A stretch of 6,195 nt of DNA from Bacillota bacterium (GCA_021816665.1 JAKAXI010000126.1:1-6195); one strand, 5' to 3'; positions 1-5,253 are shown, numbered from the stretch's first letter. The notes: generated by a model not told the origin, from the sequence alone. Translations and numbers: made by a program.

Positions 1-56
1 CTTCGCCTTCGCCTTCGCCTTCGCCTTCGCCTTCGCCTTCGCCTTCGCCTTCGCCT
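1..56. repeat. Hexanucleotide tandem repeat (CTTCGC)n at window edge
   Basis: Nine perfect copies of CTTCGC (GCGAAG on the minus strand) plus two bases, with a degenerate continuation to about 67. The array reaches the first base, so its true length is unknown. It lies 25 bp past the stop codon of the minus-strand hydrolase gene. The unit is a multiple of three, so inside a reading frame copy changes would not shift the frame: minus-strand frames give Ala-Lys, Gly-Glu or Arg-Arg dipeptides, plus-strand frames give Leu-Arg, Phe-Ala or Ser-Pro. No start codon with a ribosome binding site precedes it here on the minus strand, so whether it is coding cannot be decided. Confidence 0.95.
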
Positions 57-80
57 GCCCCTTCGCTAACGCCTGTGTCG

Positions 81-914
81 CTACCCTTTCAGCTCGCGGC
101 GAAACAACTCGAGGTTCTGCTCATGCTCGTCCTTCATACCCGCAGCAAACGGGTAGCGCCGAAGAATTGCCGCGAGCGCCGCGGCGGCCCCTTCTTCCTC
201 TCGCACACAGGCCCGCGCGGCGGCGATGTACTCGTATGCCGCAGCGACTCGCCGGCGCATCTCTGCAACGTCCGTCGTGTGCTGACCGTGACCCGGCACC
301 AATACGCGCACCGCGAGCTGAGACAGCATATCGTCCACTTTGCCGAGCGTCGTCTCATACCGCTTGCTGCCAAAGTAGATGAACGGGACTTCGACATCGG
401 ACAGGTAGTCGCCGACGAGCAGAACGCCATGCGGTTCGACGAAGCTGAGCAGTCCGCAAGGAGTGTGCCCAGGCGCTAGGCCGAACGTGATCGCAGCCCC
501 TTCGTCAGGGTCACCGAGGGCGAGGCGCTGCCCGTCGTGATCGATCACGACCTCGAGCATCGGGTACTCAATTGGGTAGCTTCGGCGCAGGTAGTACTTG
601 GCATCGAAATCGCGGATCGTATCAAGCGCCTCCCGCCAGTCCGGCCGCTCTACGAGCGCAAGACTGCCGATACGCACCGCGTCCGGGAACGCGGCGCTTG
701 CAATAATGTGATCCCAGTCCGAGTGCGTAAACAGCAGGTACAGCGTGCGATCCCGCTGCACCTCCGCCACATAGCTGCGGATTGTCTCGACCTCTTCCGG
801 CAGCCATGTGGGGTCGACCACCAAGACAAACGACTCGCCTTCCACCACGGTCGACGTCGTCTGATAGAGCGCACTTTGAAAGACGGTCACACCGTTTGCT
901 CGGTATTGGATCAC
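81..914 (-). CDS. MBL-fold metallo-hydrolase with variant HxDxDH motif
   Basis: This 277-aa protein has the metallo-beta-lactamase fold pattern. Residues about 1-60 give the first beta strands, and the metal motif is T-H-S-D-W-D-H at 63-69. Further ligands follow: H150 in APGHTP, D169 in LLVGDYLSD and H209 in LVPGHGQH. In the classical motif HxHxDH the second position is His; here it is Asp66, so one zinc site would be changed. An alanine-rich helical C-terminus (about 212-277) completes it. No signal peptide is seen, so it is probably cytoplasmic. The start is a GTG with a purine-rich site (GGGGGAGAGG) 5 nt upstream. It lies 130 bp downstream of hutH on the same strand with no U-tailed terminator between, so co-transcription is likely. 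The substrate is unknown; MBL proteins include thioesterases, lactonases, glyoxalase II-like and RNA-processing enzymes. The fold is confident, the function is not. Confidence 0.9.
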   Translation of the reverse strand: MIQYRANGVTVFQSALYQTTSTVVEGESFVLVVDPTWLPEEVETIRSYVAEVQRDRTLYLLFTHSDWDHIIASAAFPDAVRIGSLALVERPDWREALDTIRDFDAKYYLRRSYPIEYPMLEVVIDHDGQRLALGDPDEGAAITFGLAPGHTPCGLLSFVEPHGVLLVGDYLSDVEVPFIYFGSKRYETTLGKVDDMLSQLAVRVLVPGHGQHTTDVAEMRRRVAAAYEYIAAARACVREEEGAAAALAAILRRYPFAAGMKDEHEQNLELFRRELKG

Positions 915-936
915 GTTTGCCTCTCCCCCTTACTTC

Positions 937-970
937 AGCCCCGAGTCAACGCACCTTGCGCCACGGGGCT
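937..970 (-). other. Nested inverted repeat between hutH and the hydrolase gene
   Basis: AGCCCCG at 937-943 is perfectly complementary to CGGGGCT at 964-970, with a 20-nt loop. Inside the loop CGCA (950-953) pairs with TGCG (957-960). On the minus-strand transcript this hairpin would end 22 nt before the GTG start of the hydrolase. No U-run follows, so it is not a convincing intrinsic terminator; it may be an mRNA processing or stabilising structure, or chance in GC-rich DNA. A second short GC-rich inverted repeat, CGCCCA/TGGGCG, lies at 975-997. Confidence 0.45.
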
Positions 971-1001
971 TCTTCGCCCACACGCGCCATTTGGGCGCCT
1001 C

Positions 1002-1046
1002 TCCGCTCACGGCAACGTCCGCTCACGCCTACGTCCGCTCACGCCT
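1002..1046. repeat. 16-bp tandem repeat overlapping the hutH stop codon
   Basis: ACGTCCGCTCACGCCT occurs twice back to back at 1015-1030 and 1031-1046. A diverged third copy sits at the same 16-bp spacing: the core TCCGCTCACG starts at 1002, 1018 and 1034. The rightmost copy includes two bases of the hutH TAG stop (1045-1047), and the second copy repeats a TAG just downstream. This looks like a local slippage duplication at the 3' end of hutH. Confidence 0.9.
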
Positions 1047-2637
1047 ACGGAAGTTCCACCCTATTTTGCAGTGCTTCTGCGAGCGCTGCAATGGCGTCGC
1101 TGACTGATGCGTCGGTATCGAGCGGCGGCGAGAAGCTGCGCACGAACTCGAGTGTGCGACGGCTGGTCTCTGACAGGTCGTTCTCGGCTTTCTCGAGGTA
1201 AAGCGCCTGTGACGCACAGATGAGCTCAATGGCGATCACGCGCAGCGCGTTGTGCACCACCTGCCGAGCCTGCCTGGCCGCGATCGTGCCCATGCTGACG
1301 TGGTCCTCCTGGTTGGCGGAGGATGGGATCGAATCGACGCTCGCCGGGTGTGCCAGCACCTTGTTCTCGGAGACGAGAGCTGCGGCGACGTACTGCGTGA
1401 TCATGAGACCCGACTCCAGGCCCGCGTTTGTCGCCAAAAAGGGCGGAAGACCGCTCAGTTGCGGGTTGACGAGCCGCTCGATGCGCCGTTCCGAGATGTT
1501 CGCCCACTCTGCGGCTGCAACCTTAAGCAGGTCCATCGCGATCGCGATTGGCTGCCCGTGAAACTGCCCACCCGAGAGGATGCGGCCATCCTCGAGTACA
1601 ATCGGGTTGTCTGTAGCGGAGTTGACTTCTACCGCCAAACGGTCATCTGCGTATTTCCACGCCTGCCACGACGCGCCGTGCACTTGCGGCACGCAGCGCA
1701 GCGAGTATGCATCTTGGACGCGCAGGTCACCTTGGTGCGTCACACGCTGACTGCCCTGGAGTCGATTCCGGACACGCGCGGCCACTTCCTCTTGCTCGAG
1801 GTGCGGACGCGTGGCGAGGAGGGCGGGATCGAATGCACTGATGATCCCGTGCAGCGCCTCCATCGTGAGACATGCTGCCGCATCAGCCCACAGCCCGAGC
1901 CGCTCAGCCTCCGTCACAGTGACCACGCCAACGCCTGACATCGCCTGCGTGCCGTTGATAAGCGCGAGCCCTTCTTTCGCGCGCAAGCGAACTGGCTGCA
2001 GACCTGCAACTCTAAGTGCCTCACCGCCTGGAAGCACGCGCCCCTGGTATTCTGCGCGGCCTTCGCCCATCAGGACGAGCGCCATGTGCGCCAGCGGGGC
2101 TAAATCGCCGCTTGCACCCAGCGAACCTTGCGAAGGAATGACCGGGTGCACACCGTGGTTGACCATGTCCACGAGAAGCTGCAGGGTCTCCGAGCGGATC
2201 CCGCTGTAGCCTTTAGCCAGTGCATTGGCGCGCAGCACCAGCATGGCGCGGACGACTTCGGTCGGGAACGGATCACCAGTGCCGACTGCGTGCGACCGGA
2301 TGAGGTTAACTTGCAACTGCTCGACGTCGTCACCGGCGATGTTGACGTCGCTCAGTTTGCCAAAGCCCGTGGTCACGCCGTACACCACGTCGGCGGCGGT
2401 GACATGCGCTTCGACTCGGTCGCGGCTCGCGCGCACGCGCTCCCACGACGCGTCGGGGATGTAACAAGCACGCAGGTCCTTCGCGATCGCGAACACGTCC
2501 GCCCGGGAGAGCGTTTCGCCGTCGAGTGCTACCGCGTCGCCGTTGTCGTGTCCCCCCTGCAGTTTTTGTCCAACCTGGTCCGATGCCAGAGAGTGAATTG
2601 TGGGATGAGTGCGGCGGTCAGAGAGAGAAGATGACAT
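1045..2637 (-). CDS. hutH: Histidine ammonia-lyase
   Basis: This cytoplasmic enzyme deaminates L-histidine to urocanate and ammonia, the first step of histidine degradation; the family is usually a homotetramer. The 530-aa sequence shows the lyase signature GSLGASGDLAPLAHMAL (171-187), in which Ala175-Ser176-Gly177 cyclise to the MIO electrophile. Other active-site landmarks are Y86 in YGVTTGFG, S115-H116 in RSHAVG (the His-specific pattern rather than the tyrosine-lyase one), N228 in LINGT, Y311 and R314 in QDAYSLRC, F359 in GGQFHGQP, and E444 in ANQEDHVSMG. Family members are usually about 505-515 aa. Here some 30 polar residues precede the conserved VALDGETL start of the domain. The ATG at 2637 is still favoured, because AAAGGTGG lies 7 nt upstream and no other start with a ribosome binding site is visible before the domain. 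An MBL hydrolase follows, not hutU/I/G. Upstream lies an apparent attenuator leader. Confidence 0.96.
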   Translation of the reverse strand: MSSSLSDRRTHPTIHSLASDQVGQKLQGGHDNGDAVALDGETLSRADVFAIAKDLRACYIPDASWERVRASRDRVEAHVTAADVVYGVTTGFGKLSDVNIAGDDVEQLQVNLIRSHAVGTGDPFPTEVVRAMLVLRANALAKGYSGIRSETLQLLVDMVNHGVHPVIPSQGSLGASGDLAPLAHMALVLMGEGRAEYQGRVLPGGEALRVAGLQPVRLRAKEGLALINGTQAMSGVGVVTVTEAERLGLWADAAACLTMEALHGIISAFDPALLATRPHLEQEEVAARVRNRLQGSQRVTHQGDLRVQDAYSLRCVPQVHGASWQAWKYADDRLAVEVNSATDNPIVLEDGRILSGGQFHGQPIAIAMDLLKVAAAEWANISERRIERLVNPQLSGLPPFLATNAGLESGLMITQYVAAALVSENKVLAHPASVDSIPSSANQEDHVSMGTIAARQARQVVHNALRVIAIELICASQALYLEKAENDLSETSRRTLEFVRSFSPPLDTDASVSDAIAALAEALQNRVELP

Positions 2638-2690
2638 ATGAATTCCACCTTTCAGGTTTCGAACATGACCTCTTACGCTAATGCTTTACC

Positions 2691-2721
2691 ATAACAAAGG
2701 GTGACCGGAATCCGGTCACCC
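2691..2721 (-). terminator. Candidate intrinsic terminator/attenuator in the hutH leader
   Basis: Bases 2699-2721 form a perfect 23-bp palindrome centred on 2710. As minus-strand RNA this gives a 10-bp stem GGGUGACCGG/CCGGUCACCC with a 3-nt loop, followed by UUUGUUAU (2698-2691). A GC-rich stem with six U in eight bases is a reasonable intrinsic terminator on the minus strand. The plus strand has no U-run after the stem. The stem starts at the last base of the leader ORF stop codon and ends 61 nt before the hutH start. The hexamer TAACAA flanks the palindrome on both sides as a direct repeat (2692-2697, 2722-2727). It could instead be a DNA operator. Confidence 0.6.
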
Positions 2722-2822
2722 TAACAACCACAGTGATGATTCAGTTGCCTGACTTGACGGCTCGCAGGCCACCCTCGCGTACTGGCCTGACGGCACCACT
2801 GCCATATTCGCGCGCGACGCAC
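2721..2822 (-). CDS. Putative 33-aa leader peptide upstream of hutH
   Basis: A GTG start at 2822 follows CAGGAGGTGA, a near-complete match to the 16S rRNA anti-Shine-Dalgarno, with GTG 5 nt after that match. The frame runs 33 codons to TAG at 2721-2723. The peptide begins M-R-R-A-R-I-W-Q-W-C and ends Q-L-N-H-H-C-G-C. It is rich in Arg (7) and has three Trp, three Cys and two adjacent His codons (CAT CAC, 2733-2738) close to the stop. No membrane segment or known family is recognised. The stop codon abuts the 5' arm of the terminator-like hairpin, the layout of a translated attenuator: a ribosome held at the His codons or at the stop would cover or approach that arm. It could be a chance ORF, but the ribosome binding site is one of the best in the window. 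The peptide itself may have no function beyond being translated. Confidence 0.5.
   Translation of the reverse strand: MRRARIWQWCRQASTRGWPASRQVRQLNHHCGC
2765..2789 (-). other. RNA hairpin inside the leader ORF
   Basis: On the minus-strand RNA CAGGCCA (2789-2783) pairs perfectly with UGGCCUG (2771-2765) around an 11-nt loop. The 3' arm can alternatively form 5 bp with the downstream CAGGC (2746-2750 region). The loop-proximal stretch AGGGTGGCC (2775-2767) matches the terminator 5' arm AGGGTGACC (2722-2714) at 8 of 9 bases, so it could also compete for the terminator 3' arm, including one G-U pair. Mutually exclusive pairings of this sort are typical of attenuators, but they were found by eye only. 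Confidence 0.4.
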
Positions 2823-2831
2823 CTGCGTCAC
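2814..2831 (-). promoter_or_regulatory. Hairpin over the leader ORF start codon
   Basis: Minus-strand RNA GUGACGC (2831-2825) pairs with GCGUCGC (2820-2814) over 7 bp with one G-U pair, leaving a 4-nt AGGU loop that contains the first two bases of the GUG start codon. The stem also uses the 3' edge of the Shine-Dalgarno sequence. Such a hairpin could modulate translation of the leader peptide. The loop is short and the effect is unproven. Confidence 0.4.
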
Positions 2832-2867
2832 CTCCTGCCAAACAATGTCCTTGCCGGTGCTGCTTCT

Positions 2868-2895
2868 ATTCTACGCATCCCCGGAATTTTCGCAA
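2868..2895 (-). promoter_or_regulatory. Predicted sigma-A promoter for the hutH leader
   Basis: The -35 element TTGCGA (2895-2890, 4 of 6 to consensus) and the -10 element TAGAAT (2873-2868, 5 of 6) are separated by 16 bp. The start of transcription would fall near 2861, about 39 nt before the leader ORF. This gives hutH a leader of about 220 nt. A weak alternative closer to hutH uses TTGTTA (2697-2692) and TAAGAG, with only 3 of 6 matches at -10. Confidence 0.5.
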
Positions 2896-2906
2896 CTCGC
2901 GTGTCG

Positions 2907-2923
2907 GAACATTGCCAGTGTTC
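2907..2923. promoter_or_regulatory. 17-bp near-perfect palindrome, candidate operator
   Basis: GAACATTGCCAGTGTTC is symmetrical about 2915 apart from one base pair (T6/G12). It lies 11 bp upstream of the -35 element of the predicted hutH leader promoter, so its centre is near -54. That is a plausible place for an activator or repressor dimer. The regulator cannot be named from the sequence. Confidence 0.45.
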
Positions 2924-2977
2924 GCCGTAAGCGTTTATATGCCCGTGTCCGATGCACTCCGTGAGCTTGCGACAGCC

Positions 2978-3442
2978 TCAGTCCTTGAACGCACGCCAGT
3001 CCAGTTTGGACTTTTTCAAGAGCTCTTCAAACGACGCATCGTCCGGTTCTACCGGGTCAAACAGTTCAGCGAAGGAAGCCTCTCGTTCGGACTCGTCCTC
3101 TTGTGTCACAGCCGCGAACTTGGTGCGGTTTTTCGTCACAGAATTGCGGGTTCGGCTGGGGTCCACTTTGTGGGCCACTTTCTCACCCGCAACCTTGGCA
3201 GCTTTCGCCGCTTCTTGCTTCGCTGCAGCCTCTGCCATCTCAGCCTTCAGCTTGGCCAGAGCAGCGAGCGCGGGCTGTCCAAGGTGATCCTCCACACTCG
3301 TCTGCCCGCTCTCCTCTGCCTTCTTCTCGGCTGCAGGTTTCTTCGGCTTCTCTGCCCGAAACCAGTCAGCTGCGTATTCGGGCTTGTCCCCTCCGCTGAA
3401 GTCTTGGCTGAGTGCCCCTCGCCGCTTGCGTTGTTTCCCCAT
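2978..3442 (-). CDS. YqkK-like (DUF3886-type) charged small protein
   Basis: This is a 154-aa hydrophilic protein of unknown function, without signal peptide or membrane segment. The N-terminus MGKQRKRRGAL is basic. Residues 49-69 (SVEDHLGQPALAALAKLKAEM) and the following Ala/Lys/Glu-rich helix to about 92 resemble the central part of the Bacillus YqkK family. The C-terminus SFEELLKKSKLDWRAFKD (137-154) matches that family's typical ending (SFEELL...LDWKKFK). YqkK-type proteins are usually about 70-100 aa, so this one carries extra sequence: a Pro/Lys/Glu stretch at 30-48 and an insert at about 93-136. The ATG start has AAGGAG 8 nt upstream. It follows the 109-aa gene by 35 bp and is probably co-transcribed with it. 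The 250-aa open frame on the opposite strand is treated as a shadow. The family call is from remembered motifs, not a search. Confidence 0.75.
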   Translation of the reverse strand: MGKQRKRRGALSQDFSGGDKPEYAADWFRAEKPKKPAAEKKAEESGQTSVEDHLGQPALAALAKLKAEMAEAAAKQEAAKAAKVAGEKVAHKVDPSRTRNSVTKNRTKFAAVTQEDESEREASFAELFDPVEPDDASFEELLKKSKLDWRAFKD

Positions 3443-3477
3443 ATGAGTCGCTCCTTAAGCGAAGATTCGCTTCCCCG

Positions 3478-3807
3478 TTACGACTTCGCCAAGTGTTCCT
3501 GCAAGTACTCTTTCTCACGATCGACTAAGTCAGGGTGGTCACGCAACTGTCTGCGGAGAATCCGCTCCTCCCACACTTCGCTGCCAGGACCGTCTTCTGC
3601 ATCGTCAGACTCCATTGCGGGCTCAAGGTCGCTCTGCTCCAGGTCTGCAATTTTGCGGTCGTAGAGGATCTCCCACTGTTCCACGCCTTCCTGTCGATCA
3701 CGCTGTGACACTTGCATATAGATGCCGGGTACGTCCTCATCCGGTCCAACAACGTACATAAACATTTCGAAATCATCCCATTGGTGCGTCCAATCCATTG
3801 GATCCAT
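3478..3807 (-). CDS. Acidic hypothetical protein, 109 aa
   Basis: No family is recognised. The protein starts MDPMDWTHQWDDFEMFMYVV. A likely small beta-rich domain follows (about 10-55, with VPGIYMQVSQRDR and VEQWEILYDRKIAD), then an acidic linker (about 58-78) and a charged helix (80-106). It has no signal peptide or membrane segment. The ATG at 3807 is chosen because AAGGGG lies 7 nt upstream. The frame is open back to a TTG at 3900, but those 31 residues have no good ribosome binding site and overlap likely promoter sequence. It lies 35 bp ahead of the YqkK-like gene, suggesting a two-gene operon. The function is unknown. Confidence 0.7.
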   Translation of the reverse strand: MDPMDWTHQWDDFEMFMYVVGPDEDVPGIYMQVSQRDRQEGVEQWEILYDRKIADLEQSDLEPAMESDDAEDGPGSEVWEERILRRQLRDHPDLVDREKEYLQEHLAKS

Positions 3808-3838
3808 CGCGATACCCCTTACGGCACAACCGCCTTGA

Positions 3839-3867
3839 ATTCCCGGTACGACTGTGAGACCAGTCAA
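3839..3867 (-). promoter_or_regulatory. Possible promoter of the 109-aa/YqkK-like gene pair
   Basis: TTGACT (3867-3862, 5 of 6 to the -35 consensus) is followed after 17 bp by GGGAAT (3844-3839), a weak -10. The interval contains the inverted repeat GACTG/CAGTC and is framed by GGTAC (3845-3849) and GTACC (3874-3878), so a repressor site is possible. Another minus-strand option is TTGACG at 3938-3933 with the poor -10 AAATGA. Confidence 0.3.
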
Positions 3868-3914
3868 ATCCAGTGTACCCGCGGCCCTCTGGACGTGCAA
3901 CCGCTACTGTCATT

Positions 3915-3938
3915 TGCTACAATAATGGTTGACGTCAA
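3915..3938 (+). promoter_or_regulatory. Extended -10 promoter with palindrome at the start site
   Basis: TGCTACAAT (3915-3923) is an extended -10 element (TGn plus TACAAT, 5 of 6). The -35 region, about GTGCAA at 3895-3900, is poor, as often seen with extended -10 promoters. Transcription would begin near 3930, inside the perfect 10-bp palindrome TTGACGTCAA (3929-3938), which would suit a repressor. The promoter drives the 50-aa membrane-protein gene starting at 3973. Confidence 0.5.
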
Positions 3939-3972
3939 CTTGGGCATCCGGCGCCCCATGAGGAGGCCGAGC

Positions 3973-4125
3973 ATGAGACGGTTATTCTTAATCCTGTTTG
4001 TCATTTCGCTTGTGATTGTCGGTATCGAGACATTCCGGCCACAAGCCCCGTTTCCGAACGTCTACGGCGGATCGGCCGGGACCGTGACAAACACTTCGAC
4101 AGGTGCTGGACAGAACTCGTTCTAA
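3973..4125 (+). CDS. Small single-pass membrane or secreted protein, 50 aa
   Basis: The protein begins MRRLFLILFVISLVIVGIE: two Arg followed by about 16 hydrophobic residues (4-19), fitting an N-terminal membrane anchor or signal peptide. The remaining 30 residues (ETFRPQAPFPNVYGG..., then Ser/Thr/Gly/Asn-rich to the end at F50) would lie outside the membrane. There is no Cys, hence no lipobox. AGGAGG at 3961-3966 lies 6 nt before the ATG at 3973, which decides this start over the in-frame ATG at 3958. The frame is open much further upstream, but that part runs antisense to the 109-aa gene and lacks a start signal. A promoter upstream and a strong terminator downstream make it an independent unit. 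The function is unknown; it might be a toxin-like, stress or spore-associated small protein, but nothing in the sequence decides this. Confidence 0.7.
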   Translation: MRRLFLILFVISLVIVGIETFRPQAPFPNVYGGSAGTVTNTSTGAGQNSF

Positions 4126-4183
4126 GATTCAAACGTGTTGAATGTTTACAGTGGACATCTCGTTCTCTCGCTGCCACGAAAAC

Positions 4184-4227
4184 GCAAACGGCGGTTACTC
4201 TTCGCTTTGAGAGCAACCGCCGTTTGC
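4184..4227. terminator. Bidirectional intrinsic terminator between convergent genes
   Basis: GCAAACGGCGGTT (4184-4196) is perfectly complementary to AACCGCCGTTTGC (4215-4227), giving a 13-bp stem with an 18-nt loop that can extend with CTCT/GAGA. On the plus strand it is followed by UUUGU, on the minus strand by GUUUUCGU. It lies 58 bp after the 50-aa gene and 42 bp after etfA, so it can serve both convergent transcripts. Confidence 0.85.
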
Positions 4228-4269
4228 TTTGTCAGGGACGATTTTCTGAAGTTGACCCGGCTATGCGAC

Positions 4270-5253
4270 TTAGACTGTCGCCAGGACCTTCTTGAATTCC
4301 TCTGTCAGCATCGGCACGACTTCAAATAGGTCGCCGACGATCCCGTAATCCGCCACCTGGAAGATCGGCGCTTCTGGGTCTTTGTTGACTGCAACGATGA
4401 CTTTTGAGTTGGACATTCCGGCCAAGTGCTGAATGGCACCCGAGATCCCGCAGGCGATGTAGAGGTCAGGCGTCACAACTTTGCCGGTCTGGCCAATCTG
4501 CATCGAGTAATCGCAGTACCCTGCGTCGCATGCGCCACGCGAGGCGCCTACTGCCGCGCCAAGCACATCCGCGAGTTCCTGCAGCGGCTTGAAGCCGTCT
4601 GCGCTCTTCACGCCACGCCCACCAGAGACGATAATTTTCGCCTCCGTCAGGTCTACGCCCGTCGAAGCCTTCTGAATGACTTCCTTCACGATTGTCGAGA
4701 GGTCAGCCTGCTCAAACGAGACGGACAGCGTGTTCACCGTACCTGCTTTGCTGAAGCCGCCTTCCGCAACCGCCAGGTTGTTCGGACGCACTGTCGCGAG
4801 CGTGACGCCGTCTTTCACCTTCACTTTGGTGAACGCCTTACCAGCGTAAATTGGCCGCGTGAAGACCAGAGTGTCGCCGTCCTTGTCGTAGCCGACGATG
4901 TCAGACACCTGACCGGCGCCGAGGCGCATCGCAATGACCGGGGCAAGGTCCTTGCCGATGGCGGAGTGTGCAAAAAGCACGATGTCCGGATTGCTCGCGC
5001 GGTACGCCTCCATGAACGCCTTGCGGTACGCCGACGGGGTGTACTTCCCGAGTTCTGGGGCGTCCACTACGTACACTTTGTCAGCGCCAGCTGCGCCAAG
5101 GCCATCAGCCAGCCCAGCCACACCGCTTCCAAGCAGAACCACACCGACCTGACCGCCGTCTGCCATATCATTCGCAGCGGACAGCATTTCTACCGTCACG
5201 TTGCGCAGTTTTCCGTTTCGAACATCCGCCAGTACGAGGATGTTTTTCGCCAT
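4270..5253 (-). CDS. etfA: Electron transfer flavoprotein alpha subunit
   Basis: EtfA forms a cytoplasmic heterodimer with EtfB, carries FAD, and passes electrons from acyl-CoA and other dehydrogenases toward the respiratory chain. The 327-aa length is normal. The N-terminal domain starts [20 protein letters not shown]. The C-terminal FAD domain has the full set of motifs: VSGGRGVKS (209-217), [12 protein letters not shown] (235-246) with R239, QIGQTGKVV (252-260), [11 protein letters not shown] (266-276), NKDPEAPIF (290-298) and [13 protein letters not shown] (302-314). It starts at ATG 5253 with GGGAGGG 7 nt upstream. It lies 115 bp after etfB on the same strand; that gap holds several imperfect copies of TGAGCRGA and no clear terminator, so the two genes are very probably co-transcribed. 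A strong hairpin terminator follows. Confidence 0.97.
   Translation of the reverse strand: MAKNILVLADVRNGKLRNVTVEMLSAANDMADGGQVGVVLLGSGVAGLADGLGAAGADKVYVVDAPELGKYTPSAYRKAFMEAYRASNPDIVLFAHSAIGKDLAPVIAMRLGAGQVSDIVGYDKDGDTLVFTRPIYAGKAFTKVKVKDGVTLATVRPNNLAVAEGGFSKAGTVNTLSVSFEQADLSTIVKEVIQKASTGVDLTEAKIIVSGGRGVKSADGFKPLQELADVLGAAVGASRGACDAGYCDYSMQIGQTGKVVTPDLYIACGISGAIQHLAGMSNSKVIVAVNKDPEAPIFQVADYGIVGDLFEVVPMLTEEFKKVLATV

Noticed and set aside
1..67. CRISPR-like or coding repeat on the plus strand
   Set aside because: A 6-bp unit without spacers is a simple tandem repeat, and the plus-strand frames through it have no start signal.
84..95. Programmed frameshift at CTGAAAGGGTAG joining the hydrolase to a repeat tail
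   Set aside because: AAAGGG is a weak slip site, there is no stimulatory structure visible, and the protein looks complete without a tail.
2634..2645. Adjacent GAATTC and CATATG at the hutH start, resembling a cloning junction
   Set aside because: The flanking sequence is continuous and natural-looking with a normal ribosome binding site; short restriction sites occur by chance.
2699..2778. T-box riboswitch, because AGGGTGG-like segments precede a hairpin
   Set aside because: The conserved TGGNACCGCG core is absent (AGGGTGGCCTGCG and AGGGTGACCGG only), and no specifier-stem motifs were found by eye.
2912..3664. 250-aa plus-strand open frame
   Set aside because: It runs antisense across two minus-strand genes that have good ribosome binding sites and more protein-like sequence; it lacks a convincing start signal and has shadow-type composition.
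3808..3900. Longer form of the 109-aa protein from a TTG at 3900
   Set aside because: There is no ribosome binding site at the TTG, whereas AAGGGG stands at the right distance from the ATG at 3807.
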